DNA of 64,000 bases from Uloborus plumipes (Eukaryota > Arthropoda > Arachnida > Araneae > Uloboridae). The notes under the pieces are model-generated. The model made no database searches, was not told the DNA's origin, and saw only the letters and a list, made by a program, of their open reading frames with translations. Of the stretch, positions 55,722 to 64,000 are shown in pieces. The stretch is from positions 46,923-110,922 of the forward strand of contig JAXGGA010002982.1 of NCBI GenBank assembly GCA_038373865.1, given 5' to 3'. Positions within the stretch are counted from its first letter, which is position 1, and the number at the start of each line of letters is the position of its first letter. The translations under genes were made by a program, and so were the position numbers.

Positions 55722-58700
55722 ACATGTTTCTCATATAATAGTAAAGCAGCAAACAGCTCAGCAATTTGAAAATAAGCAAGCAAAAAGCAGGGATGCGACC
55801 CAAAGTCATTTGCCAACTGGGGCAAGCCCAGGCTTTAGTGCTCTACCCAACCAATCAAAAGAAATTTTCCACTATTCACTTGATATCCACACTAAATATT
55901 AACCCCCCCCCCTCATTTGAGATTGTAATTGTTTTGAAAGCTTTGCACCTCCAAAACTTTAGTACCATACTTAATGTAACACCTAATGCAATAAAATCAA
56001 TAATTGTATGCCATGAGCATGAATTATTAGGACCATTAAAGTGACAAAATCAGAAACAGTATTCACAGTGCTCCACGGCCAATTTACATCTGTCCTTTCG
56101 TAAAAAAAAAAAAGGTGAAATTTTAAAATAGATACAAATATACCATCAAAAATTTCCTTCCCAAAATTTTCAAATAATAAATGTTATGCAAAGGCTGTAA
56201 ACATTGGAGATGACAAGGTATTGAGAAGGAAATTGATAAAAACTTCTCAGAAAAAATTCATTTGGCTCATAAATTTTGTACATAAAACATGCAAATGTAG
56301 AGAACAATGAAGCGTAAAATATTCAATAAGAAATACATTCACCAAGTGTGGAGCGCTTTGAATACGCTTATACAATAGGGTGGGCCGAAAAAGACGTTTT
56401 TAAAATTTTGATTATGGGTATTGCGGAAAAGGTGCCATTGGGGGAGCAAAGTGCACATAAAAAATTTTAAATTTTTTGGTCTATTTCTTGATCTGCCGCA
56501 ATTGCCTTAAAGTTTGGAAAAAATGCAGTTTCTTGAGATTTCTAGGAAATTATTTTTGAAAAATGTTGAGCACCTAATATTAAAAAAGCATAATTTGAGA
56601 CAAACAATGTTTTTCAGATAAGTACGGCAAAAATGGCATTTTAACGTTTTGACAAAATTTAATTTAAAACATAGAAAAAAACAGGAAATTGCCAAATCTT
56701 CTAGGCGTTTGTGGAAAATGAAGGAATTATACCACCAGACCTCAAAATTTTTAGGGAATACCTATGCTCCCAATGGCACTTTTTTCGCCCTACTCATTGT
56801 CGAACGTAGAAAAAAATTCTTTTAATAATTTGCTGAAAATCTTGGAAAAACTGCCTGTTTTTCTAACCATTTGCATTTGCAGAAGATCAAGAAGTTGATC
56901 AAAGAATTTCAAATTTTTTATGTGCACTTTGTTTCCCCAATGGCACCTTTTCCGCAATATCCATCATCGAAATAAAAATAAAAGTCTTCCCCTCCCCCCT
57001 ATTATACAACTTTCTGAAAACACAACTGCGTTTCAAAAACTATTTGACACTATAAACTCTGTCGTGGAAATAAGTTTGTTCCTTGTTTGAGTCAACACAT
57101 AACATCGGTATGATACTTAGTTTCTAAAATTTAACCTGTTTAAAGGTAAAAAAAGGCCTTTTTTTGCACTAGTAATGATTTTAAAATACTTAATTCACAT
57201 GAAATTGATTAAAAAACTCGTCATTTAGCGAATATAAGGCGCTTGAAGTTACAGGGAGTAATTATCTATACAAATGTTCATGGTGTTGCAGAAAACATTT
57301 TTTTAGCAGTCCCTCACACAGATTAAAACAAACCCAATGGCAGTCTTCAAGATAAATTAGCAGTATATTGGTCATAAAACTTGTAAAATACGTAGGAAAA
57401 TGCTGGATGACAAAATTTCAAAATGGGTAGGTTTTAGTAATTTAGTAATTACTTATTTAAAAAACAGTTAAAAAAAAACACACACACACACACACTTTCT
57501 ACTGTTCTTAAAATATCAATAAAAAGTGAAATAAATCTTCTAACACTATTTAACTTTCTTTTTCATTTTGATGCATGTCTTGATGTTCCTGCAACCAGGT
57601 TGTTGCACTTTGTCTACCATTTAGAACTTAGCTCAAATTTTTTCAAGTCCAAAAAGATAAATGAATAAAATATATAAACATACATACACCCAAACAAGCA
57701 AATATATTGATAATTACAGTATGCAAAAAGCTTCATGTATTTAGTTAATAGAGTCATTCTATTTAATTTACTTATTGAAACTTGCCACATTTATCAAAGT
57801 GTTTAATACATCCTTAGGACATTAAAGAATGTTCATAAAGAAGAATAAAGGTATTTTACACCCAATACAAATCTTTTAGGAAATATTAGAATGACTTTGA
57901 TAAAACAGCCTATTATTGTTAAATGAAAATTGAATAATGATTTTGTGTACTCCCAGCCCCAGAAAACCTTATAAAATAACAAATACTTAAAAAAAGTAGA
58001 AAATCAAGAAACAAAGAGGATGAATTACCTGATCTAAACCAAATGAAAGCGCAAAACGTTTCGCCAGCTCCTTAATAGCTAAAAAGTTCTCATCTTGACG
58101 GTTAATCTGTGTTGATGGTGCAGCACGGCGCAAGTCCATGAACAATGAAGTAAGTGACATGGCCATTGTTCTAGCACAATTCACTTTGTTGATTTCTCGT
58201 GCTTTTCCCAGAGTTGCTTTGATGATGTCCCCATAATCATTGTAGAATCTGACATAGTGTTTGAATATATCAGCTGCCTGTTTTACACTAATAATATTGT
58301 ATACCACAAGTTTACAGAAGGAAGCAAGGAAATTACGGCGCTTGTGTAGTTCCTCAATTTTTGTGTGTTCATCTTGGTCGTCATCATCATCTTCGATGAA
58401 AACCTAAAGCAATTAAAGATACATGAAAATATTTATTAACAAGAACTATAATAAAACTGACTGCAGTTTGCAAATATGACAAAAGGAAGATTTTTAATCA
58501 CAAAAATAAATAAGGACCCAAATAGCAAAGGGTGGAAAAATATCATTGCATTTTATTTCAATACCCTTTGTATACAGTAAGATAACTGAATTAGAGGATT
58601 ATTAGAAGGACAAACCAGGAACAGATACTAAGCAATTTATAAACAATTACACATCTTTACTAATATTATAAAGATAGAGGGTAAATTTTGTAGGTATATA

Positions 58701-60758
58701 TGTTCCGGGTAATCTCTGGAACCACTGAACCGATTCAAAAAATTCTTTCTGAATATGAAAGGTAAACTCTCAGATTGAAACATGGGCTTATGTTTGAAAA
58801 GATTCGATAAGCGATTCTTTTTTTATTCGAATTCAAGGCAATTTTCACATAAATAGCGGAATATTGGGGTTAAAAATTACTTGCACATATTAAGGTTATA
58901 CATCGTTGGAAGCAGAAAAATTTTCTCCGTCCTATGCAATTTGTTCCGATTCTTTAACTTAAACACAGTGCAAGTTATTCAATTTTTAAACTTGCTTCTT
59001 GCAAGGCTTCACCCGATTTCAAGCAATACTTGATTTATTAAAACCATCAATTAAAAAAAACTAATTATTCCACAGTTTTGAATTTTACGCCATTGGATAG
59101 AGCGATATTTTTAACCCCATAATTGATTCGACTTACAGTCGAAGAACCAAGCTTTTATCTCCACTAGAAAAAAAGTTACAAGCGTTTGAACTTTGAGTTT
59201 GAAAACCTCTTTTCTGATCAAATTATTAACGTTTTATTGCGTTGCTATGGCTACGTCTTTTAAATGTATTGTTGGTTCCCTCTTTCTTATTTTGTTTCTT
59301 AAAAGTATTTTATTTTATGGCGTTTTGAGGCTCACCTATGATGATTATAACAAGGCAAATAATTCCTTTTAGTTCGGAACAATCCAAAGATTTTAGCCTT
59401 TAATATTTAATTGTGACATAATGTAGCAATTTGATGTTTGACAACAAACATGCTTTTTAACTTTCAAAAAAATAGTGGGGATTATCTTGCTCACGCTAAG
59501 CACTATTTTAACCCTTAATGCATCTACTAAGAAATTTCCATGTAAAAGGAAGTAGTGTGGGGTCCATAACAGATTTTTCGTTCTGGATGCCGGCAAAATA
59601 TCGACACTTTGATAATCTAATCGAGACTTTTAGACACGCGTTGCTTGACAAAAGTTTTATTCTCAAGGTAGACCGTGCAAAGCCGTGCAACGCATCTAGT
59701 AATCAGATAAAATTGGAGCACCTATTTTGCATGCACATATGAAGAACTGATAATACTACAAAAAAGTCATCCTGATACAATGTTTGTATTGTATTAATTA
59801 GTTAAATTATATTTTGAGTTTTAAATTTTGCTTCAAGCAAAAGAATAGAGACTCATTTAAAAATAGATTTTGGTGAAAGAAAAATGCAATTTATTTTTTT
59901 ATTATTATTATTTTGTGAATGTGGCTGTTTTATTACACCACTTTTGTGAAGGTACTGACAGCAGAAATAAAATTAGAAAGTATAGTGGAATTTCAAAAAC
60001 CGGAAGCTCCAAGGGAACATAAACATATCAACTTAACAAGGTTTCATAATTACAACTCTTAAAGTGTTTGCTTATTTCTAGTCTTTACCATTCATGCTAT
60101 AAACATTAATTTCAGTAAATGATTTTTGCCTTCTTTTTTTTTTACAAGAATATACAAAATAAATAGGACAACTCCCTGACTTTTCTACGTATATAGAGAA
60201 ATTCTCTAAAAGAGCTCTTTCCAGAAAAGAATGAATTAACTGAATCAGTTACAGCAAAATTCTCAGAAATGGTCAATGTGAGAGAATATATGCAGCATAA
60301 ATTGTATAAAAAATATTTTTCGATCAGAACATTTATTGTGCTATAAAATGTATGCAGACCTAGTTTGAAAAGAAAGAAAGAAACAACAACAACAACTTAT
60401 AAATTGAAATGTACACAAACATTAACTTTACCTTCTTCTGAACAAATGTACTCAACTGGGACTGCAACAATCTATCAGGTTCATAAACTAAAGGCCCAAA
60501 ACCAGAATTTTCGGCCAGCTGTTTGCAAAAGACTATCAACAAATCACAAATGATGACAAATGCAGATTCTTCTAGAGTATCAGTAGGATGGTTCAACAAG
60601 TCTCTCATCGTCTCCATAAAATCTTTCAGTCGATTGCGCAGACTAGCAACAGCTACGGGTAATGGACTTGTATCATCCAAAGTAGCAAGTTCCCACATGA
60701 TGCCCATAGAACAACAGGACATGGCATACTTCACAACTTCTTCAGGCAAACCTTTGTC
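54174..60758 (-). CDS. STAG: Cohesin subunit SA/STAG (stromalin), last four exons
   Basis: The exons in order on minus are 60758-60432, 58403-58029, 55564-55370 and 54383-54174 (stop TAA 54176-54174). All are in phase 0 with GT/AG borders, giving 368 residues of the C-terminal half. Family hallmarks include [18 protein letters not shown]-like [15 protein letters not shown], the acidic DDDDDQDE run before [31 protein letters not shown], and [16 protein letters not shown] proteins bind RAD21 and SMC partners and load cohesin on chromatin in the nucleus. The N-terminal half must lie at higher coordinates outside the window; I found no further exon in 60759-64000. The C-terminus is shorter than in vertebrate STAG1/2 (it stops about 50 residues after MYRNSL, in a basic then acidic tail). 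NDUFA10 lies 3.3 kb downstream in the same orientation. Confidence 0.88.
55683..55718. repeat. Poly-A tract in a STAG intron
   Basis: A run of about 36 A, which could be the tail of a retroposed insertion, though no body is recognisable. Confidence 0.85.
56376..57007. repeat. Inverted-repeat element in a STAG intron
   Basis: TATTGCGGAAAAGGTGCCAT (56418) and its inverse near 56938-56958 anchor arms of about 110 bases (56376-56485, 56895-57007). Each ends toward TAGGG. The interior carries a second, shorter copy of the ATGGCACTTTTT motif (about 56774). Non-coding. Confidence 0.6.
57478..57496. repeat. (CA)n microsatellite
   Basis: About nine CA units in the STAG intron. Confidence 0.8.
58654..59699 (+). 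mobile_element. Helitron-like non-autonomous element
   Basis: It begins TCTTTACTAATATTATAAAG and ends GCAACGCATCTAG before T. The start TC, the end CTAG and insertion between A (58653) and T (59700) are the Helitron signature. The segment GGAACCACTGAACCGATTC near the left end is typical of arthropod Helitrons of this type. GTGCAAAGCCGTGC before the end may be the remains of the terminal hairpin. It has no Rep/helicase ORF. It lies in the STAG intron between 58403 and 60432. Confidence 0.7.
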
Positions 60759-62399
60759 CTAAAAAGCATTAGAATATTTCAGTTAAAGTTTACAGTTCAA
60801 ATAAAATGTATCTACAGTTTTATACTTATAAGCAATTAAATATTTTAGGATTAAAAAAAAGGAGTTTAAAAAATTTAAAAATTTCCTACTGCACATGAAA
60901 TCCACAATGAAAATAAATACTCATGCAAACAGCAAAAATAGGAGTTAGAGCAATCAAATTTCGTAATTTGTAATTTAATGTTACAAATTACAGATGCACA
61001 AAATATCACTGTAGCATAGCATAATGATACACATACACATTTCAAAGCATATCTGATTTTGGTAATTAAATATACAAATAATAAAAACAACACGAATGTG
61101 TATCGTGGATGTGACACGAAAAACTTAACTATTTACAATTATAAGCATAAACACACTGCATGGAGAAGGACTACAAGCAATCTACGTAAGATTCAGAAGA
61201 GATCATTACAACTGATTGGAAAGTGAAGTGATGGCATTTGAACATCCTTTTTCCTTTTTTGAGGACCTAGAGAGCTACTCAAAAACACCAGAGAAACAAT
61301 TTAGTTCAAAATGTTTCTTTATGGCCAAGCGCCAGTCCAGGATTTTGCACACGGTCCGTTTTTTGTGAAAAACTAAATAATTTTGTGAAAAATCAAACAA
61401 TTTTGTGAAAAATCAAACAATTTTGTGAAAATCAAACAATTAAAAAAAAAGGAAAAAAATTTTTTTTTTGAATTTAATAAAAAATAAACAAATTTCATGA
61501 ATTTTCCTCTTAAAACAGCGTATTAAGCATCAAAAATGCGAAAAATTCTATTCCTGTAGCGGATGCAAAGAGATTGCAGTTTTCAAAGTGCATCAAAAGC
61601 ATAAAAACGGAATATAAACGAACTCATTTCAGGAAAAAATTTTCAACGGCATTTTAAAAGTCTATGATAAACATATTGATATCTGTTGACACAATTGATT
61701 GAAAAATAAAATGAAATGATCCATCCAGTTTTTAATATTTAGATTTATAAAAGAACATAAAATTTTGCTTTAAGAATTATAAAATAATGATCTGAACAAA
61801 AAATAAAGCAAATTTTCGTTTATTTGCCTCCAAATAAAGAGTAATTAGCTTGAAAAATAAGTAAAATTTGATTTTCAAATCGGATGCAGAGGCATTTTTC
61901 AAAATGAAAACGTCAGAAGTATAAAAACGGTAAATAAAATAATTTATTATTAAAGTCAAATAATTTTAGAATTACATTTCATCAGGTTTATATGATGAAT
62001 GTCTTTAATAATCACCGACATATAAAATACAAAAGTAGAGAGACATAGCAAAACAAACAATACCAGACTTCCATTATTAACAGACGAAAAGTACATAAAT
62101 TATTCCTGAATATAACCAAAACACCACCCTTGCAAGCATTCAAGGGTCATTGTGCTTTTAAATGGACAAAAAGTAGGAAAAGTAAGACATTTTCATAAAA
62201 AAGTAGGACACTTTTACAAAAAATAGGAAAAAGTGGGACAAGTATTTTAATGAAAAAATGTGAACACTTCAAAATAAAAAAAAAAAAAGAAAATATTCAA
62301 AAAACATCATCAAAATAGAATTGATCTTTACATACTTTTGCCTTGCCAGCACATATCATACATGCAAAATAATTAGAAACAATATCGGACTGTAGAGAA
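60759..62399. other. STAG intron, short tandem repeat at 61355-61440
   Basis: No further STAG exon is visible. A 21-bp unit (AATTTTGTGAAAAATCAAACA) is repeated about four times at 61355-61440. GTAGGAAAAGTNNGACA-like short repeats lie at 62170-62245. Confidence 0.5.
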
Positions 62400-63530
62400 A
62401 TTTACAACATTAAGAAGGCCCAAATAAGTAGGGATATTGCAGACACGTGTTTCGGCGTTACAAGAAACGCCTTTTTCAATGCAAAAAAAATTGTGAGCTT
62501 ATGGATGCACAGACATCCGACAAAAGCAATGGAAACAGAAGCAAACAGCTTAAAAAGCAAACATAGCGGATTACCTGAACACCAATAATTTTTTTTTAAG
62601 CCCAAAAAAGATCCAATGGGAAAATAAAGATTGAACCGAAGCTTTCTATCAGGTACGAAATGGAAAGAAAGAATTTGATTGACGATACGATAAGCCAAAA
62701 GGCTAACATAATAAAAAACACCAAGCTAAACTGTTAACCGCAAGAACAAAAAAAGAGCAAAATGAAAGAAAGCGAATCCGTAAATGAAAAAAACAAAAAA
62801 TAAATAAATAAATAAAGACAAGTAATAGGAAAAATGCCAGCAAGATCAGAGGAATAAATTAGAAAGGGAAAAGGCAAAATTATACAAAAGGACGCCAAAC
62901 AGCAGAACTAAGTCAGAACTGTTTTTCAAAATACGGAAGTATTCCCAAAAATCAAGATCTGATGGGTTGGGGCATTTTTGGACAATTTGAAAAGAATTAA
63001 AGTCGAAAGAATGATTCTTTTACCAACAATGTTGCGCAATACTGGACTTATTCAATTGTTGCTTTTTCACATAATTCTGATGTACCTTTAAGCGGAATTT
63101 CAAAGCACATCACGTTTATCCAATATAAGAGAGATTGCAATTGCAATTAATTTTATAAACACCACAATTGTTAAGATAATGAATGGGATCTTTAAGAGAA
63201 GAGAAACATAGTTTATTCGTAGGGGAGAATACCACCTGGAAATTGAAACGTTTGAGAATCTTATAGCAACATGATAACTCACAGAGGGAAAGAATGGCAA
63301 AACAACCAAATTCTTTCTACTGAAAGTTAACTTAACAACAGTTGTTTCAGATTTGTTAGAAAGTTTCTTAAAAATGGAATCTATCAAAGTATGAGGATAG
63401 TTTCTATCAAGAGCCGCAGCTTTAAGATAGTTGAGTTCTGCTTTAAGAAGTTCCGGTGAAGAACAAAGATTAATAGCACGCTGAACAAAAGAATAAAATG
63501 CAGCATATTTTTGACTAGGAAAGCGAGATG

Positions 63531-63885
63531 CAGGCCCGTCATTTGGGGGGGGGGGGGGGGGGGCTGAGGGGTCAATTGCCCCCCCCCCGGCTTTGAGAAA
63601 TCAATGTATTTACATATACCGTAAAATCCCGAAAGTAACCCCCCCATCGAATATAACCCCCCTCCCCTTTTTCGGAAAAAGTGAAATTTCTCTTATCCTG
63701 AATATACTGTATAAAAAATCTCGATTATAACCCCCCACCTGAAATTTATCAGTTTAGTTTTGAAAATAGGGGGGGTTATTTTCAGGATTTTACAGTAAGT
63801 GGGCGTGGTTTTTGATGTTTTCGGTGAAAATGCATTGTGTTTGAACCCTTTGTCCCCCCTGGAAAAACTTGAAATGACGTCCCTG
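63531..63885. mobile_element. hAT MITE (CAGGCCCGTCATTT ends) inserted in the Penelope-like element
   Basis: The ends are CAGGCCCGTCATTT and AAATGACGTCCCTG. The flanks GCGAGATG (63523-63530) and GTGAGATG (63886-63893) match at 7 of 8 positions. It is itself interrupted by a TA-flanked MITE at 63619-63795. A G19-like homopolymer lies near the left end. Confidence 0.8.
63619..63795. mobile_element. Second copy of the GTAAAATCC MITE, nested
   Basis: Ends CCGTAAAATCCCGAAAGTAA and (inverted) CTGTAAAATCCTGAAAATAA with TA flanks. Very similar to 8751-8929. Confidence 0.8.
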
Positions 63886-64000
63886 GTGAGATGAAAGTCG
63901 ATGAGGAGGTAACGAGACAGCAAAAGGTTAGCGATAAACGGTAGTTTCAAAGCCGAATTCTGTATGAGAAACTAGAACATCAAGAAAGGGAATGCAATTA

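Larger units (their letters stand above)
62400..63998 (-). pseudogene. Decayed Penelope-like retroelement (end of RT, GIY-YIG region, 3' UTR)
   Basis: Reading on minus from 63998: IPFLDVLVSHTEFGFETTVYR is followed by a stop, then (beyond an insertion) QKYAAFYSFVQRAINLC, LKAELNYLKAAALDRNYPHT, LPFFPSVSYHVAIRF and, near 63170-63118, CGVYKINCNCNLSYIG. The order and spacing match the C-terminal reverse transcriptase, linker and GIY-YIG endonuclease of Penelope-like elements. Frames change several times, so the copy is dead. Downstream, 62440-62560 holds a CGTGTTTCGGCGTTACAAG motif that I take to be its 3' UTR. It lies in an upstream STAG intron or flank. Confidence 0.65.

Noticed and set aside
62402..63387. 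Additional upstream STAG exons on minus
   Set aside because: The readable peptides match a Penelope-like element, not STAG.

Overview
This is a eukaryotic, AT-rich, intron-rich window with arthropod character. There are no bacterial operons, no ribosome binding sites and no CRISPR arrays. Three conserved host genes are visible only as short exons with GT/AG borders, separated by introns of 0.6-9 kb packed with DNA transposons, MITEs, a Helitron and a Penelope-like retroelement. The transposon types and intron sizes fit an arthropod, perhaps a chelicerate such as a spider. The species is an inference, not something read directly.

Layout. Positions 1-2450 hold a probable non-autonomous DNA element. 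Positions 2979-18870 are bounded by a 32-bp imperfect inverted repeat with repeated AGTGAATGACC motifs near both ends. Inside that lies an 11.9-kb transposon (5792-17699) carrying two convergent spliced genes: a SWIM/YqaJ-type exonuclease on + (frameshifted in an A9 run) and an intact-looking THAP + DDE transposase on -. A 495-bp tandem repeat and a pogo/Tigger-like element lie between them. I read this as an autonomous or recently autonomous element of the type I recall as ISL2EU. Positions 19667-20455 are the last two exons of IFT80 (+).

Positions 24323-50881 are a complete eight-exon NDUFA10 gene (-, 408 codons), convergent with IFT80. Its introns hold a Harbinger-like element with a MADF fragment, several TA-flanked pogo/mariner-like elements, hAT MITEs with perfect 8-bp target duplications, a 1.57-kb foldback element, a 4.3-kb hAT element and a 560-bp inverted repeat. 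Positions 54174-60758 are the last four exons of a cohesin SA/STAG gene (-), upstream of NDUFA10 in the same orientation, with a Helitron in one intron. Positions 62400-64000 are a decayed Penelope-like element carrying a hAT MITE that itself carries another MITE.

The host genes are unrelated in function (intraflagellar transport, respiratory complex I, cohesin). The two genes of the 11.9-kb transposon do look like a working pair: each is preceded by an inverted copy of the same CRE-like promoter block, and both protein cores keep their catalytic residues.
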